NCBI RefSeq assembly: GCF_002777255.1
Contig: NZ_CP017634.1
Coordinates: forward strand, 3,732,903 to 3,796,902
Origin: Candidatus Formimonas warabiya
GTDB taxonomy: Bacteria > Bacillota > Dehalobacteriia > Dehalobacteriales > Dehalobacteriaceae
Length of the DNA stretch: 64,000 nucleotides
Reading direction: 5' to 3'
Shown piece after piece: positions 51,555 through 58,528 of the stretch. Under the pieces are notes generated by a model. The model searched no databases and had not been told where the DNA came from. It worked only from the letters and a program-made list of their open reading frames with translations. Position 1 is the stretch's first letter; each line of letters starts with the position of its first letter. The position numbers and the translations under genes were made by a program.

Positions 51555-51935
51555 CTGCCCAGACGAAAAAAAAGCCGGGGCCATGATGCTGAAAATATGC
51601 ACACTGCCCGCCAAAATATGCCGAAAAGAATTAAGGGGCAGTCCCGGTCAAAATTTCCCCAAAGAATGTTTGATTCTAAAGGAGGCACCTTTGCGGCCGG
51701 ATTTGGCACAGGGGTGTTAACTACCCTCTTGTTTCCTACGGTGGTGAAGTCTTTCCGGCCGGCCGTTGTGGCTGCCGTGCAAGGAATGATGAGTGTTTCA
51801 GACCAAATCAAAGAAACGACCTCCAGCTTTCGGGAAAACCTGGAAGACATTGTGAGCCAGGCCCAGTTCGACCGGTTAAAAAATGATATTGATGCGGAAC
51901 TGGCCCGGCAGCACCACCCTTTAAATAATACTTAA
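51555..51935 (+). CDS. Small membrane protein, DUF5132-like, paralogue 3
   Basis: Protein of 126 aa if translation starts at CTG 51555, which lies 6 bases after GGGGGG; the first in-frame ATG (51597) has no ribosome binding site. A basic N-terminal tail (~40 residues, 'PRRKKSRGHDAEN...') precedes a membrane helix ('AAGFGTGVLTTLLFPTVVKS'). The shared block reads 'VVAAVQGMMSVSDQIKETTS' and 'ENLEDIVSQAQFDRLKND'. It lacks the glycine zipper of paralogues 1 and 2. It follows the second giant ATPase by 54 bases and is probably co-transcribed with it. Confidence 0.65.
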   Translation: MPRRKKSRGHDAENMHTARQNMPKRIKGQSRSKFPQRMFDSKGGTFAAGFGTGVLTTLLFPTVVKSFRPAVVAAVQGMMSVSDQIKETTSSFRENLEDIVSQAQFDRLKNDIDAELARQHHPLNNT

Positions 51936-51950
51936 GGAGAAGAGACCGGC

Positions 51951-52172
51951 ATGAAGGAATTAGAACAACAATTACGGGAAATTATACGCAATCTGAAAAG
52001 TGCCATTGATGCCAGCGTGGACTTAAGAAAGCAAGGAAGCGAGGCAAAGGGGCAAGTTAGCCAACTTTGGCAGGAGTTTTTGGCCCAATTTATGTCCTAT
52101 ATCCGGGAAAAGAGTATCGCTTCAGGGGAAAACCTGCTCGCAGGCGTTGCCTTCCCCAAATGGAAACGGTAA
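51951..52172 (+). CDS. Unknown 73-aa helical protein
   Basis: AGGAGA precedes ATG 51951 by about 10 bases. The protein is predicted helical with a coiled-coil-like start (MKELEQQLREIIRNLKSAID) and amphipathic 'QLWQEFLAQFMSYIREKSIA'; it has no cysteine and no clear membrane helix. It is the last gene of the second giant ATPase group and ends at a strong terminator. It could be a soluble partner of the small membrane protein before it. No family recognised. Confidence 0.65.
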   Translation: MKELEQQLREIIRNLKSAIDASVDLRKQGSEAKGQVSQLWQEFLAQFMSYIREKSIASGENLLAGVAFPKWKR

Positions 52173-52176
52173 ACCA

Positions 52177-52235
52177 ATATCCCTTAAGGCAGGCAAAGGA
52201 AACACTTCTTCGCCGGCTTTAAGGGATATTTTTTT
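52177..52235 (+). terminator. Terminator of the second giant ATPase operon
   Basis: ATATCCCTTAA (52177-52187) pairs with TTAAGGGATAT (52219-52229), followed by a T-run. Confidence 0.8.
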
Positions 52236-52241
52236 CACCGT

Positions 52242-52787
52242 TCAGGCGGCCTTTTTCACTGGAGCGGCAAAGGAGTGATCCTTGGTGCTGCTGACCCGGA
52301 AACCTCCCCGGAAATTCCGGGGCTCCTGGGAAATGATCAGGATATTTGAATTCAAGGTCTCCACCAGTTTAAATAAACGGGATTCGTATTTTCTTTTCGT
52401 CAGTACCTCCATCACCAACCGGCTGGTGTCTCTTCCTTCGGCATACCAAGTGGTGACGCCATAGCCGCTCTGCCGTAAAGTATCGGCAATGTGGATATCC
52501 TCACGCTGGGCAATGATTTGCACCACCACGTGGCCTAAGGCCATTTTTTCTTCGATCTTACTCCCGACCAAGATGCCCAAGGCATAGCCAACACAGTAAA
52601 CAGCCAGATGCGCCGGATTATCCAGGCTTTTTAAAACCAGATTCAATCCCAAAACATAAACAAAGACCTCCACCATGCTGATCAGGGATGCTAAATAGGT
52701 CCGGTTCTTTAGAGTAAAAATCATGCGCATGGTAAATAGGGACACGAAAACGATTTGAATTCCTAAAATCGTCAGCAATATCTTCAT
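52242..52787 (-). CDS. DUF2179 / UPF0316 membrane protein (YebE-like)
   Basis: Protein of 181 aa. Three N-terminal membrane helices ('LLTILGIQIVFVSLFTMRMI', 'LASLISMVEVFVYVLGLNLV', 'LAVYCVGYALGILVGSKIEE') are followed by a cytoplasmic DUF2179 domain ('GHVVVQIIAQREDIHIADTL', 'TTWYAEGRDTSRLVMEVLTK'). UPF0316 proteins of Bacillota have this layout; function is not established. Convergent with the ATPase operon and divergent from the PHP gene. Confidence 0.85.
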   Translation of the reverse strand: MKILLTILGIQIVFVSLFTMRMIFTLKNRTYLASLISMVEVFVYVLGLNLVLKSLDNPAHLAVYCVGYALGILVGSKIEEKMALGHVVVQIIAQREDIHIADTLRQSGYGVTTWYAEGRDTSRLVMEVLTKRKYESRLFKLVETLNSNILIISQEPRNFRGGFRVSSTKDHSFAAPVKKAA

Positions 52788-52906
52788 GAAAAGTCCTCCT
52801 TGTCAACCCGAAATAGTCACAAGGAGATTTTAGACTTTTCCCGTTAGGATCGGATTAAAACTGTGTAACCGATTTGTTATATTTTGGTTAGCTGCCCCCT
52901 CATGAT

Positions 52907-52960
52907 TTAACACAGCGTTAAAGCCATGATAAGCAGAAATTAATAATCCCCCGGTAAAAT
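52907..52960 (+). promoter_or_regulatory. PhoP-box-like array and -10 before the PHP/GGDEF-EAL genes
   Basis: Hexamers at 52907 (TTAACA), 52918 (TTAAAG), 52929 (ATAAGC, weak) and 52940 (TTAATA) are 11 bp apart, and TAAAAT begins at 52955, 15 bp after the last. The geometry matches 43607-43660. Confidence 0.55.
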
Positions 52961-53001
52961 AGGGGTAAAGAGAATTGGCTCTAGACAAAGAGGGTGAAAA
53001 G

Positions 53002-53724
53002 ATGTATATTCGTGTTGATTTGCATACCCATACCATCGCCAGCGGACATGCCTACAGCACGGTAAGAGAAATGGCCCAGGAAGCAAAAATGAAAGGCCTG
53101 GAAGCCATCGCCATTACCGATCATGGTTTAAATTTTCCCGGAGGACCCCATGAATATTATTTTGCCAACCTGACGGCAATTCCCCGTTACTTAGCAGAAG
53201 TAGAAGTATTGAAAGGGGTAGAGGCAAATATTATAGAACCATCCGGAAAAATAGATGTGCCTAAATATCTTCTCACGGGTTTAGATGTGGTTTTGGCAGG
53301 CTTTCATGAATACTGCGGCTACATCTCCGGTTCGGTGGAGGAAAATACAGACGCCATGATTGGCGCTTTAAATAATCCTTATGTACATTTTGTGAGTCAT
53401 CCGGGCAACCCTGATTTCCCGGTGGATTTAGAAAAAATCGCTTATGCCGCAAGCAAACTGGGTAAGGCGATTGAAATTAATAACAGTTCATTTATCCACT
53501 CCCGGCCGGGAAGTGACACCCGGTGCCGGCAGTTTTTGGGCTATGCGAAAAATTACCAAACATTGTTGGTGGTAAACAGCGATGCCCACATTTCGACCTC
53601 GGTTGGGGAAGTGGGTGCCGCCCTGGAAGCGATCGTAAGTACGGGGATCGGCCCTGAACAAATTTTGAACAGCAGTTTAGAACGGATCCGCAATTATTTG
53701 AACAAACAGAATGCATCTCATTGA
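53002..53724 (+). CDS. PHP-domain phosphatase, YcdX family
   Basis: Protein of 240 aa from ATG 53002 (GAGGGTGAAAAG just upstream). The PHP metal ligands are seen in 'VDLHTHTIASGHAYSTV', 'AITDHGLNFPGG', 'LKGVEANI', 'GFHEYCGY', 'FVSHPGNPDFP' and 'VVNSDAHISTSVGEVG'. YcdX-type enzymes are trinuclear zinc phosphatases. The physiological substrate is unknown. The gene lies 50 bases before the GGDEF/EAL gene and shares its promoter. Confidence 0.87.
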   Translation: MYIRVDLHTHTIASGHAYSTVREMAQEAKMKGLEAIAITDHGLNFPGGPHEYYFANLTAIPRYLAEVEVLKGVEANIIEPSGKIDVPKYLLTGLDVVLAGFHEYCGYISGSVEENTDAMIGALNNPYVHFVSHPGNPDFPVDLEKIAYAASKLGKAIEINNSSFIHSRPGSDTRCRQFLGYAKNYQTLLVVNSDAHISTSVGEVGAALEAIVSTGIGPEQILNSSLERIRNYLNKQNASH

Positions 53725-53773
53725 AGGCTTTATTCCTCTTTATTTACCGCTCATTAGGAAGGAAAGAAAGGCC

Positions 53774-56119
53774 GTGAATTTCATCAAAAAGTGGGTAAAC
53801 AAATTCCCCGCGTCCCTTATGTCCGGATTCATTTCCCACTATCACCGGTATCAGGGACAGCCTCTGGAAGCCCATCCCCAATTCGCGAAAAAATTAGAGA
53901 AATATTTGTTTGAAAAAAAAACTCCGGTCATTATTGTTTATTTAAGCCTCTCAAATTTTGTAAAAATCAAAAATATATCCCAATCCGGTACCTGTAAAGA
54001 AATTCTGCGCATTTTTAACCGGACCGTGGAAAACTATCTGGTCAAAAATTGTCCCCCCTATGCCGAAGTAATTGCCTGTCATAAAATGTCGGAAGATGAT
54101 TTTGTGATTTACCTCTCTCTTCAAAGCCCTTCTTTTTTACCTCAGGAAGACTCCGGGGAATTCCTTCAGGAACTAAGCCTCCAAATTAAACAGCAGGTGG
54201 AAGGAACGGTAAATGCCTCCGTGCGGAACTGGTTCCCCTATTCTTTAAATATTTCCGTGAGCATTCTTCCTTTTCAAGCAGGGGAAGGGTCCAAACAAAT
54301 GTCCCGGGAAATTTGTTCCCATCTCGTTCAGGTAATAAAGATCTCTGAATCATGGCATGCCAGCGCCAAACCCATCGTCCAGCAACTGAAACAGATTATT
54401 GAAAACAAAAACCTGACCATGGTCTACCAGCCCTTGGTTTCCCTGGAGACAGGGGAAATCATCGGTTATGAAGCCCTGTGCCGGGGACCAAAAGAGAGCA
54501 GGTTTGCCTCCCCCGCCATTCTCTTTCCTTTGGCGGAAGAAAACGGGGTGCTCTATTCTTTAGAAAAAGCCTGCCGGGAGCTGGCCATCAAAAACGCCTG
54601 GGATTTCGCCGGCAAAGGAAAGCTCTTCCTCAATATTAACCCGCAGGTGATTAACGATCCCCAGTTTACCGCGGGTATGACTAAAGAGTTGCTGAAAGAA
54701 ACCGGCTTTGCTCCTCAGAACGTGGTTTTTGAAATTACAGAGCGTACCTCGATTAAAGATTTTGTCAGCTTCAAAAACATCCTCTACCATTACCGCAAGC
54801 AAGGATATTCGGTGGCCATTGACGATGCCGGCGCCGGGTATTCCAGCCTGCAGGCGATCGCCGAATTAAGGCCGGATTTTATTAAAATAGATACCTCTTT
54901 AATCCGGGATATCGACAGGGATCCTGTCAAGGAAGCTTTGTTGGAGACCTTTGTGCTATTTTCTCAAAAGATTAATGCCAAAATCATTGCCGAAGGAATT
55001 GAACGGGCAGAAGAACTGAAAAAGCTGCAAGAACTTGGGGTAGACCTGGGACAAGGTTTTTTTCTGGCCCGGCCCGCCTACCCCCTTCCCCCTGTTTCCC
55101 CTGAGGCAAACAAAATATTATCGGCAAAGCAATCGGCAAGAGAAATCACCAATAATTTAGGTATGATTGCAGAAATTACCTATCCGGCGCTGCTGATTCA
55201 TCCCGAAACCACGGTGGGAGAAGTTTACTCCGCCTTTGAAGAAAACCCCAATTGGGAGGGTTTGCCCGTTGGGCGGGACGCTGTCCCCGGCGGCCTGATT
55301 ATGCGGGACAAGCTCTTTCATCACCTGGCCACCCAGCATGGATTTGCCCTCTATCATAACCGTCCCATTAAAATCTTAATGGATTCCGAGCCTTTGATTG
55401 TCAACCAGTCCGTGTCCATTGAAAAGGTTGCCCAGCTCGCCATGGGCAGAAACACGCAACGGCTCTATGATTGTGTCATTGTGGTAGACAACGGAAAAAT
55501 CATCGGCACCGTTTGTGTGCGTAACCTTTTAGATTTTATCAATAATAAACAAATCGATTTGGCCCGGAACGCCAATCCCTTAACAGGGCTTCCGGGAAAT
55601 ATCAAAATTCAGGACCAATTAACCAGCCTGATTTACCATCATAAGCCCTTTTCCGTAATTTACCTTGATTTGGATAATTTTAAAGCCTATAACGATAAGT
55701 ATGGTTTTGAGCGGGGAGATCAGGCGATTCTTTTCACTTCGAAAATCCTCACCCAATCTGTCGCGCTGTGCTCCCTACAGCGGCCTTTTATCGGGCATAT
55801 CGGCGGCGATGATTTTATTATCATTATCGATCAGCCGGAATGTGCCGACAGGCTTTGCCAGGAAGTCATCCGGCTCTTTGATGAGAAAATCTCTTCCTTA
55901 TATGAGGAAGAAGACCGGAATGCGGGGGGGGTTTTGGCAAAAAGCCGAACCGGCCGCAAAGAGTTTTTCCCTTTTATGAGTATCTCCATCGCGGTAGTTG
56001 ATAATATCCCCGGCCATTTTCAAAATCACCTGCAAATCGGGGAAATCGCCGCTGAGCTGAAAAGATATGCCAAATCACAGCCGGGGAGCTTGTACGTAAA
56101 AAACCAAAGGCAGCGCTAA
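53774..56119 (+). CDS. Cyclic-di-GMP protein: degenerate GGDEF, EAL, CBS pair, GGDEF
   Basis: Protein of 781 aa from GTG 53774, which follows a purine-rich site; the upstream ATG 53711 lies within the PHP gene and lacks one. Residues ~35-185 resemble a degenerate GGDEF domain with SEDDF (106-110) at the active loop. The EAL domain (~200-450) has EAL at 233-235, 'FLNINPQV', 'DDAGAGYSSLQAI' and 'IIAEGIERAEEL', so catalytic residues look intact. A CBS pair follows (~470-600, 'VVDNGKIIGTVCVRNLLDFI'), then a GGDEF domain with 'DLDNFKAYNDKYGFERGD' and GGDDF (677-681). The first GGDEF position E is D, so cyclase activity is possible but uncertain. No membrane helix, so it is cytosolic. Confidence 0.87.
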   Translation: MNFIKKWVNKFPASLMSGFISHYHRYQGQPLEAHPQFAKKLEKYLFEKKTPVIIVYLSLSNFVKIKNISQSGTCKEILRIFNRTVENYLVKNCPPYAEVIACHKMSEDDFVIYLSLQSPSFLPQEDSGEFLQELSLQIKQQVEGTVNASVRNWFPYSLNISVSILPFQAGEGSKQMSREICSHLVQVIKISESWHASAKPIVQQLKQIIENKNLTMVYQPLVSLETGEIIGYEALCRGPKESRFASPAILFPLAEENGVLYSLEKACRELAIKNAWDFAGKGKLFLNINPQVINDPQFTAGMTKELLKETGFAPQNVVFEITERTSIKDFVSFKNILYHYRKQGYSVAIDDAGAGYSSLQAIAELRPDFIKIDTSLIRDIDRDPVKEALLETFVLFSQKINAKIIAEGIERAEELKKLQELGVDLGQGFFLARPAYPLPPVSPEANKILSAKQSAREITNNLGMIAEITYPALLIHPETTVGEVYSAFEENPNWEGLPVGRDAVPGGLIMRDKLFHHLATQHGFALYHNRPIKILMDSEPLIVNQSVSIEKVAQLAMGRNTQRLYDCVIVVDNGKIIGTVCVRNLLDFINNKQIDLARNANPLTGLPGNIKIQDQLTSLIYHHKPFSVIYLDLDNFKAYNDKYGFERGDQAILFTSKILTQSVALCSLQRPFIGHIGGDDFIIIIDQPECADRLCQEVIRLFDEKISSLYEEEDRNAGGVLAKSRTGRKEFFPFMSISIAVVDNIPGHFQNHLQIGEIAAELKRYAKSQPGSLYVKNQRQR

Positions 56120-56257
56120 AGGGTAAAACTGGAAAGTATAAAAAAATAGGAATCAGAAAAAATAAAAAACGCAGGGATGCTCCCTAGCTAGTTATTCAAG
56201 GGTTCAACACCAAGTCCCCCTTACGATTGTACTCGGGTTAGGGACGTCCTTGCTCGT

Positions 56258-56893
56258 TTATAAAACATAGGAAAACCCGGAATAGAGGAACTGCACCGCC
56301 AAAAATGCCAAAAAAATTCCGCATGCAAACAATAAAATCCGGTAAATTTTTGTACTTAGAAATCTCTTGCTTTCCCCAATCAAGTAAGCCACTAAAAAAT
56401 ACCAGAAAAAATCCGCCAGAATATGTCCGAAAAAAAACACGCCCAGTCCCACCACCCCTTTTCCCAAAGCGATGGTCACATAGGCTAATCCCAGTGTGGC
56501 CCACCAGAGGATGAAATAGGGGTTGGAAATACTCACCAAAATGCCCTTGGCCACAATATTTTTTCCCGGTTTACCTTTTCCTGAGGCGGCCAAATCAATT
56601 TCTGCCTTTCCGGCACCTTTTAGGATACCATAGGCCATATAAAGGAGAAATAATCCGCCGATTCCCGCGATCACGGCTTGGACCCAAGGAATGACAATGA
56701 TTTTGTTCAATCCCCAAACCAGGCCTATCAACAAAAACAGTTCCACCAGGGCATGCCCTAAAACAATCAAAGGACCAGCTTTATATCCCTGGTTTAACGA
56801 TTCATCAATGGTCACCGTCAGCATGGGGCCGGGCACCATGGCTCCGGAAAAAGCCACCCCAAAGGAGGTGGCAAACAAAGAAAGCAGCGTCAT
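56258..56893 (-). CDS. LysE/RhtB-family exporter
   Basis: Protein of 211 aa with six membrane helices. The family signature is at the N-terminus: 'SFGVAFSGAMVPGPMLTVTI', followed by 'GYKAGPLIVLGHALVELFLL'. 'SNPYFILWWATLG' is the conserved third-loop motif. Such proteins export amino acids such as lysine, arginine or threonine; substrate is not determined. The 138-base gap to the GGDEF/EAL gene shows no convincing terminator. Confidence 0.87.
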   Translation of the reverse strand: MTLLSLFATSFGVAFSGAMVPGPMLTVTIDESLNQGYKAGPLIVLGHALVELFLLIGLVWGLNKIIVIPWVQAVIAGIGGLFLLYMAYGILKGAGKAEIDLAASGKGKPGKNIVAKGILVSISNPYFILWWATLGLAYVTIALGKGVVGLGVFFFGHILADFFWYFLVAYLIGESKRFLSTKIYRILLFACGIFLAFLAVQFLYSGFSYVL

Positions 56894-56967
56894 ATCTTTC
56901 CCTCCATTTCAATAGCCCCATCATAAGACGATTTGCGCGTGCGGTCAAGAGCCTGCCGAAGAAAGGG

Positions 56968-56999
56968 AAAAAACCGGAAGAGAGCTCTTCCGGTTTTTT
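56968..56999. terminator. Bidirectional palindromic hairpin upstream of the LysE gene
   Basis: AAAAAACCGGAAGAG and its exact complement are separated by AG, giving U-tracts both ways. It stands in the divergent gap before the LysE gene and the nucleoside-transport operon. Confidence 0.6.
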
Positions 57000-57121
57000 C
57001 TCTATTTGAATTGGGGGTTTGGCAAGGGCATGAGACAACTTTCACTATTAGATTAGCGAAAAAGTTTTAACTTTGCATTATTCTTTCTGGAATTTTGGGT
57101 TAATTTATATAGAGAGAAAGC

Positions 57122-57212
57122 CACAGGAAGTTTTCACCACTTACACGAACAATAGCTATCCCCTGAGAAAAAATCTTCGTGTCCTGCTCCCAAACCCGGC
57201 AGGATTTTTATC
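57122..57212 (+). promoter_or_regulatory. Structured leader with terminator before the nucleoside-uptake operon
   Basis: ACACGAA (57143-57149) pairs with TTCGTGT (57176-57182). Downstream TCCTGC (57182-57187) pairs with GCAGGA (57199-57204), followed by TTTTTAT, a terminator. CAGGA at 57124-57128 could instead pair with TCCTG of that terminator, forming an antiterminator. The rest of the 435-base gap 56894-57328 shows no gene. The purine-riboswitch core was not found. Confidence 0.45.
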
Positions 57213-57328
57213 TCTTGCATGGAATTTAAATGGGGGGGAAATAACTTTTATTATTGCGCCAAGGGGGGAAAATTTTAGCTCGATTAAGAACGAAAAATGA
57301 AGATTTGAATTGGGAGGTCGGTTCATTA

Positions 57329-58447
57329 ATGAAAAGATTAAAAAGTATTTTGGTATTGCTATTGGCAATGCTCATGATTGCGGCTTTCGCCGTAGGCTGT
57401 GGGAAGCAGCAGGCGGAAGAAACACCGGAAGAAACGCCTCAAGCTGAACCAATGAAGGTTGGCTTCATTTATGTGGGATCTATCGGCGATGCCGGTTATA
57501 CCTTTGCCCATGATCAAGGGGCAGAGTTCATGAAAAAGGAACTCGGGGATGCTGTGGAACTGGTGAAAGCCGAAAACGTCGCCGAGAACCCGGCGGACGC
57601 TGAACGCGTATTAAATCAGATGGTTGATCAAGGATGCAAAGTGATATTTGCCACCAGTTTCGGTTATATGGACAGTGTGATTAAGGTGGCTGCCCAACAC
57701 CCGGATGTAGTATTCCTGCACTGCTCGGGATATAAGACGGCGGAAAATGTGGGTACCTATTTTGGTCAAATCGAACAACCCCGTTACTTGTCGGGAATTG
57801 CGGCGGGAAAAATGACCAAAGCCAACAATATTGGTTATGTAGCAGCTTTCCCCATTCCTGAATGTATCCGCGGGATTAATGCTTTCACCATGGGCGCGCT
57901 TTCGGTTAACCCGGACGTAAAGGTAAAAGTGGTTTGGACCAACACCTGGTATGACCCTGCCAAAGAAAAGGATGCCGCCAAAAGTTTGCTGGAAGCAGGC
58001 GCCGATGTGATTGCCCAGCACCAGGATACACCGGGACCCATGCAAGCTGCTGAAGAGGCCGGGGCTTACGGCCTCAGCTACAACAGCGATATGTCCAAAT
58101 ATGCGCCTAAAGCTATTTTGACCGGTCCGGTCTGGAATTGGGGCCCCTATTATGTCAAGACCGTAAAAGCGGTTCAGGATGGCACTTGGAAATCGGAACA
58201 ATACTGGGGACCTATGTCTGACGGCATTGTTGACTTGGCGCCATATGCCAGCTTTATGCCGGATGACGTCAAACAGCTGATTGACAGTAAAAAGGCTGAC
58301 ATCCTGTCCGGAAAATTGAATATCTTTACCGGACCCATTAAGGATCAAACCGGCACTGTCAAAGTACCTGAAGGAACCACGATGACTGGCGACGAAATAC
58401 TAAATATGAATTGGTTTGTCCAGGGAGTAGAAGGTAGTCTCAAATAA
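57329..58447 (+). CDS. BMP-family nucleoside-binding lipoprotein
   Basis: Protein of 372 aa from ATG 57329; GGGAGG lies about 11 bases upstream. Lipoprotein signal 'LLLAMLMIAAFAVGCGKQ' with lipobox AVGC. The BMP/PnrA fold is seen in 'VGFIYVGSIGDAGYTFAHDQ', 'GCKVIFATSFGYMDSVIKVA', 'GTYFGQIEQPRYLSGIAAGK' and 'GADVIAQHQDTPGPMQAAEE'. Family members bind nucleosides (NupN in Bacillus) or related compounds. It is followed by the ATPase, two permeases and xpt, so purine nucleosides or bases are the likely cargo. Confidence 0.9.
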   Translation: MKRLKSILVLLLAMLMIAAFAVGCGKQQAEETPEETPQAEPMKVGFIYVGSIGDAGYTFAHDQGAEFMKKELGDAVELVKAENVAENPADAERVLNQMVDQGCKVIFATSFGYMDSVIKVAAQHPDVVFLHCSGYKTAENVGTYFGQIEQPRYLSGIAAGKMTKANNIGYVAAFPIPECIRGINAFTMGALSVNPDVKVKVVWTNTWYDPAKEKDAAKSLLEAGADVIAQHQDTPGPMQAAEEAGAYGLSYNSDMSKYAPKAILTGPVWNWGPYYVKTVKAVQDGTWKSEQYWGPMSDGIVDLAPYASFMPDDVKQLIDSKKADILSGKLNIFTGPIKDQTGTVKVPEGTTMTGDEILNMNWFVQGVEGSLK

Positions 58448-58472
58448 CTTTTAAGCAAATTAGGCTGATCAG

Positions 58473-58507
58473 TGTTTGGCTGCCGGGGATGGTCCGGCGG
58501 CCAAACA
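58473..58507 (+). terminator. Intercistronic hairpin after the BMP lipoprotein gene
   Basis: TGTTTGGCTGCCGG (58473-58486) pairs with 58494-58507 with one T-G pair around seven bases. There is little U-tract, so it more likely protects the upstream mRNA end than stops all transcription. Confidence 0.55.
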
Positions 58508-58528
58508 TTGTTATTTAGGGGGATAAAA

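Noticed and set aside
56894-57328. Guanine/adenine or 2'-deoxyguanosine riboswitch before the nucleoside operon
   Set aside because: The conserved purine-aptamer core strings and three-way junction were not found; only an uncharacterised stem and terminator are present.
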